A model generated the notes under the pieces. The model ran no database searches and was not told the origin of the DNA. It saw only the letters and a program-made list of their open reading frames with translations. DNA of 58,454 nt from an uncultured bacterium. Its GTDB lineage: Bacteria; Verrucomicrobiota; Kiritimatiellia; RFP12; UBA1067. A program made the translations under genes and the position numbers. Shown here piece after piece: positions 29,516-36,873 of this stretch. The stretch covers positions 78,462-136,915 of the forward strand of contig CACWIW010000006.1 in assembly GCA_902761035.1 (NCBI GenBank). Direction: 5' to 3'. Each line of letters starts with the position of its first letter. Positions within the stretch are counted from its first letter, which is position 1.

Positions 29516-30775
29516 TCAGCCCTCCACCTTCTTGAACACCAGAACGCCGTTGTGTCCGCCGAAGCCGAGCGACGTGGACACGGCCACGCGGATGTCGCGC
29601 GCCTTGCCCGTGTTCGGTGTGTAGTCGAGGTCGCATTCGGGATCCGGCACCTCGTAGTTTATAGTGGGCGGCACGAAGCCGTCCTTGATCGCGAGCGCAC
29701 AGACCGCCGCCTCGAGTGCGCCGGTGGCGCCGAGGAGGTGTCCGGTCATGGACTTCGTCGAGGAAATGCTGATGTTCTTCGCCTGCTCGCCGAACACCTC
29801 CTTGAACGCCTTCGTCTCCATTACGTCGTTCAGGTGCGTGGACGTGCCGTGCGCGTTGATGTAGTCGACTGTCGAGAGATCTTCAACCCCCGCGTCCTTG
29901 AGCGCGATGCGGATTGCCTTCACGGCTCCGGCGCCAGTGGGATCCGGTGCGGTAATGTGGTATGCGTCTGCCGTGGCACCATAGCCGGAGAGCTCGCAGT
30001 AGATCTTCGCGCCGCGCGCACGCGCGTGCTCCTCGGTTTCGAGGATGAGCATCGCGGCGCCTTCGCCCATCACGAATCCGCAGCGGTCGGCGTTGAATGG
30101 ACGCGAGGCCTTTTCGGGACTGTCGTTGAACTGCGTGGCGAGCGCCTTCATCTTCATGAATCCGCCCACGGCGAACTCAAGGATCGTCGCCTCGGTGCCG
30201 CCAGCTACCATCACGTCGGCACGTCCGGCGCGCATGAGGTCGAGCGCAATGCCAAGCGCGTCCGTGGAAGAGGCGCACGCGGTCACGACCACCTGTGCGG
30301 GGCCCTTTGCGCCAAGGGCCATGGAGATGTTGCCAGCCGCCTCGTTGGCGATCAGCTCGGGGATTGCGAGCGGGGAAAGACGGTCGGGACCGCGTTCGAA
30401 GAGAGTCTTCCACGCGTCGCCAGAGGTCTGCATGCCGCCAATGCCGTTGCCGATCATCGTGCCCACGCGGTCCATGTCAGGCTTGTTTTCGTCCGTGAAT
30501 CCGGCGTCCTTCCACGCCTCGACTGCGGCGGCGACGCCGTAGATGGAGAACGCGTCCATGTGGCGTGCGGCCTTGCGGTCGACGTAGCCAGTTTCGGCAA
30601 GATAGGCATCGAAGTCCTTCAGTTCGCCGGCGACCTGACAGGTACAGCGCGAAGCGTCGAACTTCGTAATACGCCCGATGCCGCACGTACCGGCCTTCAG
30701 GGCGCTCCAGCTCGCGTCCTTGCCATTTCCGACCGGCGTAACCATGCCGATTCCCGTGATGACTATCTTCTTCAT
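29516..30775 (-). CDS. fabF: 3-oxoacyl-ACP synthase II (FabF)
   Basis: 419 residues. Start MKKIVITGIGMVTPVGNG; catalytic cysteine in VVTACASSTDALG (about residue 172), histidines in INAHGTSTHLND and SMTGHLLGATGALEA, and the lysine of SSTKSMTGH. FabF extends acyl-ACP in fatty acid synthesis. Upstream fabH and downstream fabZ share the strand, with no acyl carrier protein gene between. Confidence 0.94.
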   Translation of the reverse strand: MKKIVITGIGMVTPVGNGKDASWSALKAGTCGIGRITKFDASRCTCQVAGELKDFDAYLAETGYVDRKAARHMDAFSIYGVAAAVEAWKDAGFTDENKPDMDRVGTMIGNGIGGMQTSGDAWKTLFERGPDRLSPLAIPELIANEAAGNISMALGAKGPAQVVVTACASSTDALGIALDLMRAGRADVMVAGGTEATILEFAVGGFMKMKALATQFNDSPEKASRPFNADRCGFVMGEGAAMLILETEEHARARGAKIYCELSGYGATADAYHITAPDPTGAGAVKAIRIALKDAGVEDLSTVDYINAHGTSTHLNDVMETKAFKEVFGEQAKNISISSTKSMTGHLLGATGALEAAVCALAIKDGFVPPTINYEVPDPECDLDYTPNTGKARDIRVAVSTSLGFGGHNGVLVFKKVEG

Positions 30776-30804
30776 TATGCCATTCCTCTCTTAAGAGTTT
30801 CGCG

Positions 30805-30840
30805 ATTGTTTTTACACTTTACACTTTCAACTTTACACTT
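30805..30840. repeat. (AGTGTAA)-like tandem sequence between fabH and fabF
   Basis: TTTACACTTTACACTTTCAA and further CACTT units, directly next to the fabH stop. Same type as at 20463 and 53880. Confidence 0.6.
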
Positions 30841-31823
30841 CACAAGTACGGCCACTGCATGTACGTACCGGCGTAGGTGAGACCAGCGCCGAAGCCGCAC
30901 AGGACGATTTTCGCGCCGTCCGCAAGCTCGCCCTTCCGGACAGCCTCGTCAAGCGCAACGGGGATGGAGGCCGCTGACGTGTTGCCAGTCGTTTCGAGGT
31001 TTAGGTAGAACTTCTCGATTGGCAGCTTCATGCGGCGCGCGACGGCCTCGATGATGCGTCCGTTCGCCTGGTGCGCGAAGACGCGGTCCAGATCCGCCGG
31101 CGTTGTGCCGAGCTTTTCGCAGAGCTGGTTCGTGACCTTCGCAAGCGAACGCACCGCGAAAGCGAACACGTCGTGGCCTTGAAGCACGAGATAGGGGATT
31201 GGCAGCATGCCCGGCTGCGCCGGTAGGCGCGTGCCGCCCTCGCGGTAGATGAAGCGCGCGCCGTTGCCGTCCGCCCACAGGATGGAATGCGCGGCGGCGC
31301 CTTCCTCGTCAGGCACGTCGCCCACCACGACTGCGCCCGCGCCGTCGCCGAAGAGGATGCAACTGCCGCGGTCGCGCCAGTCCACTATGCGCGTGAGCGT
31401 CTCGGCGCCTATCACTAACGCCTTCTTGCCTGTATTGACCTTCACCCAGCAGCGCGCCTGCTCCAGGGCGTAGACAAAGCCCGCGCAGGCGGCCTGCAGG
31501 TCGTAGGCCCCCGTTTCGGCACAGCCTAGCGCGGCCTGAACGAGACAGGCTGTTGACGGAAAAGTGGCATAGTCGGGCGTGGAGGTGGCGACGATGATGA
31601 GCCCGATGTCGGCCGGCGCGACCTGCGCCGCCTCCAGTGCCTTCCGCGCCGCCTTCGCGGCCATGGCGGACGTGCAGTCGTCCGCCTCAGCGACGTGGCG
31701 CGAGTGGATGCCCGTGTGGGAGTATATCCACTCGTCGGACGTGTCAAGCATCCTTGCGAGGTCGTCGTTAGTGACGACCTTCGGGGGCAGGTAGCTGCCC
31801 GTTCCCAGTATTTTTACTGACAT
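30840..31823 (-). CDS. fabH: 3-oxoacyl-ACP synthase III (FabH)
   Basis: 327 residues from the ATG at 31823. N-terminus SVKILGTGSYLPPKVVTNDD, SDEWIYSHTGIHSRHVA, catalytic cysteine in DLQAACAGFVYALE, histidine in FAHQANGRII, asparagine in TTGNTSAASIPVAL, and the C-terminal GFGAGLTYAG. It starts fatty acid chains from acetyl-CoA and malonyl-ACP. A longer upstream frame (from 31889) lacks support. Confidence 0.93.
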   Translation of the reverse strand: MSVKILGTGSYLPPKVVTNDDLARMLDTSDEWIYSHTGIHSRHVAEADDCTSAMAAKAARKALEAAQVAPADIGLIIVATSTPDYATFPSTACLVQAALGCAETGAYDLQAACAGFVYALEQARCWVKVNTGKKALVIGAETLTRIVDWRDRGSCILFGDGAGAVVVGDVPDEEGAAAHSILWADGNGARFIYREGGTRLPAQPGMLPIPYLVLQGHDVFAFAVRSLAKVTNQLCEKLGTTPADLDRVFAHQANGRIIEAVARRMKLPIEKFYLNLETTGNTSAASIPVALDEAVRKGELADGAKIVLCGFGAGLTYAGTYMQWPYL

Positions 31824-31934
31824 ACTCTTACGGCAATTGCTGAATCCCTCTTTCGCGCCATTCGCGAGGCAGGCCACACGACCTGCCAAAACTCGCAGAA
31901 ACTACCATGCGCGTCTGAGCGGTTCAACGCGGTT

Positions 31935-31963
31935 ATTATGCCAAATCTGCGCGCTTAACGCAA
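31935..31963 (-). promoter_or_regulatory. Sigma-70 promoter upstream of fabH
   Basis: Minus strand -35 TTGCGT (31963-31958), 17-bp spacer ending TTTGG, -10 CATAAT (31940-31935), 112 bases before fabH. Likely drives fabH-fabF-fabZ and perhaps mlaE-rnd. Confidence 0.55.
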
Positions 31964-32006
31964 GGGGAAATTAATTCCAGACGCACACTCGCGCAACTTT
32001 ACTATT

Positions 32007-33002
32007 TTACTTGCGATAACGATGGGTGGAGGCGGCGCGGGCGATCTCGCCACCCGCAAGTTCGACCTTGAGGCGCAGGTACGCCTCCCAGCGCGCGACA
32101 TCAAGCGTGCCGTCGGCAAGCGCGGCCTTCACCGCGCAGCCCGGCTCCGTATCGTGGCGGCAGTCCGAGAAACGACAGCGCGCAAAGAGCGCCTCCACGT
32201 CGGCAAAGGCGTCCGAAACGCCCGCGTCCGCATCCCAGAGCCCGAGCTCGCGCATGCCGGGCGTGTCGATCACGAGCGCGCCCGACGAGAGGCGCACGAG
32301 CTCGCGCTCGGTCGTGGTGTGGCGTCCCTTCGAATCCCATTCGCGGATTTCCAGCGTGGGCATCAGCTCCTCGCCCGCGAGGGCGTTGACGAGCGAGGAC
32401 TTCCCCACGCCGGACGACCCGATGAACGCAAGCGTGCGGCGCGGCTGCACGTACGGCGCGAGCTGGTCGAGTCCTGTGCCCGTGAGCGACGAAATCGCCA
32501 CCACCTCCACGTCGCCCGCGTGCGCCCGCGCCTGCGCGAGGTAGTCCGCGAGTTCCTTCTCGTCCACGAGGTCGCGCTTCGTGAGCACCGCCACCACGGG
32601 CGCGCCCGATACGGCCCCGGCGGCGAGAAAGCGTTCGAGGCGACGCACGGAGAAGTTCTGGTTGAGGCTCATCAGGAAGAAGAGCGTGTCGAAGTTGACG
32701 GCGATCGTCTGCGCCTGGCGTCGCTTCGACGAGGGATCGAGCCGGTCGAACTGGGAGGTACGCGGCAGCGTGGCGACAATGCGCCCTTCTCCGTGCGGGT
32801 TCCACTTGAGCGCCACGAAGTCGCCCGTCGTGGGCGGGATGGCGTCGGGACGGTTGTGGTACGCGCCCGCCTTCTTGCGCGCGATGCACTCGCCCTCGTC
32901 GCAGACCACGCGGTAGTAGTCGCCGTAGGCGGCCACCACGCGCGCGGGAACCGCGCCCGGAATCGCGACGGGGCCGCCGGTGTATCCGTAGTCCGCGATC
33001 AC
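32007..33002 (-). CDS. rsgA: Ribosome small subunit-dependent GTPase A (RsgA/YjeQ)
   Basis: 331 residues. OB domain at the N-terminus (PARVVAAYGDYYRVVCDEGE), then a circularly permuted GTPase: LTKRDLVDEKELADYL (G4), AISSLTGTGLDQLAPY (G5), FIGSSGVGKSSLVNALAG (G1), GRHTTTEREL (G2), VIDTPGMRELGLWD (G3). The zinc site is CRFSDCRHDTEPGCAV. It helps mature the 30S subunit. Four bases upstream lies the DUF1667 stop. Confidence 0.93.
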   Translation of the reverse strand: MIADYGYTGGPVAIPGAVPARVVAAYGDYYRVVCDEGECIARKKAGAYHNRPDAIPPTTGDFVALKWNPHGEGRIVATLPRTSQFDRLDPSSKRRQAQTIAVNFDTLFFLMSLNQNFSVRRLERFLAAGAVSGAPVVAVLTKRDLVDEKELADYLAQARAHAGDVEVVAISSLTGTGLDQLAPYVQPRRTLAFIGSSGVGKSSLVNALAGEELMPTLEIREWDSKGRHTTTERELVRLSSGALVIDTPGMRELGLWDADAGVSDAFADVEALFARCRFSDCRHDTEPGCAVKAALADGTLDVARWEAYLRLKVELAGGEIARAASTHRYRK

Positions 33003-33006
33003 GGCG

Positions 33007-33357
33007 TCAGACGGCGCACATCGCGGTGGCGATCACGTCCACGCCCGTGTCGCAGGCGTTCTCGATCACGAGGTCGCCGATCTTCTTCGGCGGCAGCACG
33101 GTCGTGTTCGCGAGGAGGTTCGTGACCTCGGCGATCTTGCCCTTCGGAATCGCGGTGCGCGTCTTGACGGGCAGCGGACGCCGCGTGCCGGCCACGCGGA
33201 CGAGTCCCGTCACCATGCGTGTGGGGTTCGTCAGCTCGGCGATGGCGTAGGCCTCGCCGCGCGGACACGTATGCCCCGTCACCTTCACGGCGCCGTCCGC
33301 GCCGCGCTCCACGGTCATTTCACAGCCCTTCGGGCAATTAATGCAGATCAGTTGCAT
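33007..33357 (-). CDS. DUF1667 family protein
   Basis: 116 residues from the ATG at 33357, which overlaps the end of the upstream flavoprotein gene. It begins MQLICINCPKGCEMTVERG with a C-x-x-C-x-x-x-C cluster and has HTCPRGEAYAIAELTNPTRM; the C-terminus holds NACDTGVDVIATAMC. DUF1667 proteins accompany anaerobic glycerol-3-phosphate-type dehydrogenases and flavoproteins and may carry an Fe-S centre that passes electrons. Confidence 0.87.
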   Translation of the reverse strand: MQLICINCPKGCEMTVERGADGAVKVTGHTCPRGEAYAIAELTNPTRMVTGLVRVAGTRRPLPVKTRTAIPKGKIAEVTNLLANTTVLPPKKIGDLVIENACDTGVDVIATAMCAV

Positions 33358-35776
33358 ACTTCGCAGCACTCCTTCCGGCAATTTCAGAATCACGGCTCAC
33401 CCAGTCGACGAGGTCGTACACGCGCACGACGTTGCCGCCGGCGAAGATGCCGGGCACGCTCGTGGCCATCGCCGCGTCCACCTTCGGTCCGCGCGTCTTG
33501 GGGTCCATCTCCACGCCCGCCGCCTTCGTGAGCTCGTTCTCGGGAATGAGTCCGCACGAAAGGAGCAGCGTGTCGCAGTCGAAATGCATCTCGGTGCCGG
33601 GAATCGGCTTCAGGTTGTCGTCCACCTGGCTCACCTTCACGCCCGTCACGTGTTCGCGGCCCTCGACGTCCGTAACCGTGTGCGAGAGGAGGAGCGGGAT
33701 GTCGTAGTCCTGCAGACACTGCACCACGTTACGCATGAGGCCCGAGCTCTTCTTCATGATCTCGATGCACGCGAGCACCTTCGCGCCCTGGAACGTGAGG
33801 CGGCGCGCCATGATGAGGCCGATGTCGCCGGAGCCGAGGATCACCACGCGCTTGCCCGGCATGATGCCGTCCATGTTCACGAGACGCTGCACGGTGCCGG
33901 CGGTGTACACGCCCGCCGGACGCGTTCCCGGCGTCATGAGCGCGCCGCGCGGACGCTCCCGGCAGCCCATCGCGAGCACGACCGACTTCGTCTTCACCTG
34001 CTGCATGCCGTAGCGGCGGCTCATCGTGGTAATCGTGTGGATTGCGCCCGGGGCGATTTCCATCACCATCGTGCCGCAGCGGATCGGGATCTTGAGGGAA
34101 CGCGCCTGGTCGATGTAGCGTTGCGCGTACTCGGGACCTGTCAGCTCTTCCTTGAAGCGGTGGAGACCGAAGCCGTTGTGGATGCACTGCTGGAGGATGC
34201 CGCCCGGCGCATCGTCGCGCTCAAGCACGAGCACCTTCTCCGCACCCGCCTCGCGCGCGGCGACGGCGGCGGCGAGACCCGCAGGCCCCGCGCCGATGAC
34301 GGTCACGTCCCACGTGCCTTCGCCCGTCGTCGCGGCGGCCGCGGCCGCCTCGCGCAGTTCGGCAGGCGCGGTCTTGCGCGAGACGAGGAACGCCTCGGGA
34401 CGGAGTCCCAGCTCCTCGCCGAGAATCTCGATGAGCTTCGGCGTGCAGAAGCCGCCCTGGCAGCGCCCCATGCCGCTCCGCGTGCGGCGCTTGATGCCGT
34501 CGAGCGTGCGCGCGCCCACGCGGCAGCGGATCGCCGCGCGGATTTCGCCTTCGGAGACGGACTCGCACCGGCAGATCACGCGTCCGAACGCAGGATCCTT
34601 CTGGATGAGCGCGGCCAAATCCTCCTTCGACATCTCGCGCGTCACGGGCCAGTCGCTCACGTCGAGCGAGATGTCCGTCGCGGCCTTGCGCGTGGCGTCC
34701 AGCTTCTCCGCGACGCGCTCCGCGAGCCACGCGCCGATGGCGGGCGCGCTCGTGAGGCCCGGCGACTCCACGCCGAGCGCGTTGAAAAAGCCGGGGGCGT
34801 CCGGCGCCTCGCCGAGCACGAAGTCGCTCACCGTCGTCTCGTGCGCGCGGAGTCCGCTGAACTCGGTGATCACCTTGTTGAGCGGCAGGCCGGGATACGT
34901 GCGGCGCGCGCCGGCCTTCGCCTTCTCGAGGCCCTCGTACGTCGTCGCCTTGTCCTCCTTGTCGGGGATGTCCTCGGCCGTGGGGCCCACGATCACCGTG
35001 CCGTCCACCGTGGGGGAGACGAGGATGCCCTTGCCCATCTTCGACGGCACCTGGAACATCGTCGCGGAGAAGCTGCCCTCCTCGTCGCGGTCGAGCATGA
35101 GGTACTCGCCGCGGCGCGCCTGGATGTTGTACTTCGTGGCGCTCACGAGGTTGTTGAGCTCGTCGGAGTGGATGCCCGCGCAGTTGATCAGCGTCTTCGC
35201 CGTGAACACGCGGCCGTCCTCGCACGTCACGCGCCAGACGTCATCGGTTCGTTCGAGCGCGGTCACGCGCGCGTCGAAGATGAACGAGACGCCGTTCGCC
35301 GCCGCGTTCTCCGCCGCGCGGAACGTGAGCTGGTACGGACAGCAGATACCGCCCGTCGGCGCCCACAATGCGGCCACAGCCTCGGGCGACACGTTTGGCT
35401 CGCGCCGGCGCAGCTCCGCCTGGTCGATGATCTCCACCGGCACGCCGTTCTTCGCGGCCTTCTCCACGAGGTCCTCAAGGCCCTTGATCTCCTCGCCGTT
35501 GAACGCCAGCACGAGCGAGCCGTTGCGCTTGAACGGCACCTTCAGCTCCTTGCAGGCGTTCTCGAACATCTTGTTGCCCAGCACGTTGAACTTCGCCTTG
35601 TTCGTGCCCGGCTTCGCGTCGAAGCCTGCATGCACGATCGCGCTGTTGGCCTTGGACGCGCCTTCCGCCACGTCCGACCCGGCCTCCAGCACGACGACCT
35701 TCAAGTTCCAGCGACTCAGCTCGCGGGCCGTCATACAGCCCACGACGCCGGCGCCCATTACGATTACATCATCCAT
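33338..35776 (-). CDS. GlpA-like dehydrogenase fused to pyridine nucleotide-disulphide oxidoreductase
   Basis: 812 residues from the ATG at 35776. Residues 1-360 are a DAO-type FAD domain (DDVIVMGAGVVGCMTARELS, GASKANSAIVHAGFDAKPGT). About 390-450 is a [2Fe-2S] BFD-like cysteine region (ICRCESVSEGEIRAAI, GRCQGGFCTPKLIEILGEEL). From about 490 on a second flavoprotein follows (VTVIGAGPAGLAAAVAAREA, AMGCRERPRGALMTPGTRPA, VVILGSGDIGLIMARRL). In clostridia these are two genes followed by DUF1667; here they are one chain, again followed by DUF1667. Likely substrate glycerol-3-phosphate or a 2-hydroxy acid; electrons may pass to NAD or quinone. Confidence 0.88.
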   Translation of the reverse strand: MDDVIVMGAGVVGCMTARELSRWNLKVVVLEAGSDVAEGASKANSAIVHAGFDAKPGTNKAKFNVLGNKMFENACKELKVPFKRNGSLVLAFNGEEIKGLEDLVEKAAKNGVPVEIIDQAELRRREPNVSPEAVAALWAPTGGICCPYQLTFRAAENAAANGVSFIFDARVTALERTDDVWRVTCEDGRVFTAKTLINCAGIHSDELNNLVSATKYNIQARRGEYLMLDRDEEGSFSATMFQVPSKMGKGILVSPTVDGTVIVGPTAEDIPDKEDKATTYEGLEKAKAGARRTYPGLPLNKVITEFSGLRAHETTVSDFVLGEAPDAPGFFNALGVESPGLTSAPAIGAWLAERVAEKLDATRKAATDISLDVSDWPVTREMSKEDLAALIQKDPAFGRVICRCESVSEGEIRAAIRCRVGARTLDGIKRRTRSGMGRCQGGFCTPKLIEILGEELGLRPEAFLVSRKTAPAELREAAAAAATTGEGTWDVTVIGAGPAGLAAAVAAREAGAEKVLVLERDDAPGGILQQCIHNGFGLHRFKEELTGPEYAQRYIDQARSLKIPIRCGTMVMEIAPGAIHTITTMSRRYGMQQVKTKSVVLAMGCRERPRGALMTPGTRPAGVYTAGTVQRLVNMDGIMPGKRVVILGSGDIGLIMARRLTFQGAKVLACIEIMKKSSGLMRNVVQCLQDYDIPLLLSHTVTDVEGREHVTGVKVSQVDDNLKPIPGTEMHFDCDTLLLSCGLIPENELTKAAGVEMDPKTRGPKVDAAMATSVPGIFAGGNVVRVYDLVDWVSRDSEIAGRSAAKYATDLH

Positions 35777-35846
35777 CGGCGTTCCTTTTTGTTGTTGAAC
35801 GACATTATTTAACCACAAATCGGCGTGTAAGTCCACAGAAAACCAT

Positions 35847-36131
35847 TTACGACCCTAAAACGGCGGCAAGCGCGGATGCGGACACCCCACGCAGTAGAAG
35901 CCGTTTAGTCTTCGAAGTTTCCCCACCCTTGAACACGACCGCGCCCTTCGGTATACCGAATGCATCGGCAAGCGTCTCGATCAATTCCTTGTTTGCCTTG
36001 CCGTCCACGGGCGCACACCGGATGCGCACCTTCACGGCGTCGCCGAGCAAACCGTCAATCCCCGCCCGCGAGCTGCGCGGCTGGGCCTTCACGTTGAGGA
36101 TGATCCCTTCAGGTGTTTCTGTGTAGTACAT
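35847..36131 (-). CDS. DUF167 (YggU family) protein
   Basis: 94 residues, the usual length. Motifs LNVKAQPRSSRAGIDGLLGD, KVRIRCAPVDGKANKELIET and the LADAFGIPKGAVVFKGGETS to KTKRL region define the family. Function unknown. It follows the GT2 gene by six bases. Confidence 0.9.
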   Translation of the reverse strand: MYYTETPEGIILNVKAQPRSSRAGIDGLLGDAVKVRIRCAPVDGKANKELIETLADAFGIPKGAVVFKGGETSKTKRLLLRGVSASALAAVLGS

Positions 36132-36137
36132 GGCGTT

Positions 36138-36851
36138 TCAGGTTGAGTGCTTTCGATTGAACAGCGTGCCCCAGAGGGCGAGCTGCGTGCGGAAAGTGTC
36201 ACGGAGCGGACGGTAGTGCGAGCACGCGTTGCCGTCGAGGTAGATCGTGCGCACGGGCACCTCGCGCGGCGGCGCGGGATGCCGGCGCGCATCGGCCAGC
36301 ATTCGAATCTCGTACTCGTAACGATCACCGGGAATCGCGAGGAGACGCGGCAGCAGCGCCGCTGGGATTCCCCGCAGGCCTGTCTGCGTGTCGCTCACCG
36401 AGAGCCCCGTGATGAGACGGAACAGCCCGCGCGTCCAGAAATTACCAATCCGACTGCGGAACGGCACGTCGCCCGCAAACGACCGCACGCCGAGGACGAG
36501 TCCTCCATTCGGTTCGCGCGTGAGTTCCTCCGCCACGCGCCGCACGTCCTCCGGATCATGCTGCCCATCGCCGTCCACCGTCACGATGCCTACCATGCGC
36601 GGCAGGTTCTCCCGTACCCATGCGAACGCGGTACGGAGCGCCGCGCCCTTCCCTCGATTATTCTCGTGAATGAGCACTGCATCCACATCTCCGCGCACAT
36701 CATCAAACGCCGATCGTCCGCGCGCAGAGCCGTCGTCCACCACCACGATGTGCGCGAAATCAGCTCGGAGCCGCCGGACTAGCGACGGGAAACGAGCCTC
36801 GTCCGGATCGCATACTGGAATCACAAGCGCGATGCCATCACATGCCGTCAC
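36138..36851 (-). CDS. Family 2 glycosyltransferase (polyprenyl-phosphate type)
   Basis: 237 residues. IALVIPVCDPDEARFPSLVR, IVVVDDGSARGR, NRGKGAALRTAFAWV, VTVDGDGQHDPEDVRRVAEE (DxD) and the C-terminal LSVSDTQTGLRGIPA match the dolichyl/undecaprenyl-phosphate mannosyl- or glucosyltransferase group. No membrane segments follow, so it is the short soluble form. It may load a lipid carrier for glycan synthesis. Confidence 0.85.
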   Translation of the reverse strand: MTACDGIALVIPVCDPDEARFPSLVRRLRADFAHIVVVDDGSARGRSAFDDVRGDVDAVLIHENNRGKGAALRTAFAWVRENLPRMVGIVTVDGDGQHDPEDVRRVAEELTREPNGGLVLGVRSFAGDVPFRSRIGNFWTRGLFRLITGLSVSDTQTGLRGIPAALLPRLLAIPGDRYEYEIRMLADARRHPAPPREVPVRTIYLDGNACSHYRPLRDTFRTQLALWGTLFNRKHST

Positions 36852-36873
36852 GTGTAAAGTCTCCCGAAAGAAG

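Noticed and set aside
29552..30880. 442-residue plus-strand frame opposite fabF
   Set aside because: It mirrors fabF codons in GC-rich DNA; fabF has all catalytic motifs. The same applies to the long opposite frames over the fused flavoprotein, recC and GH2 genes.
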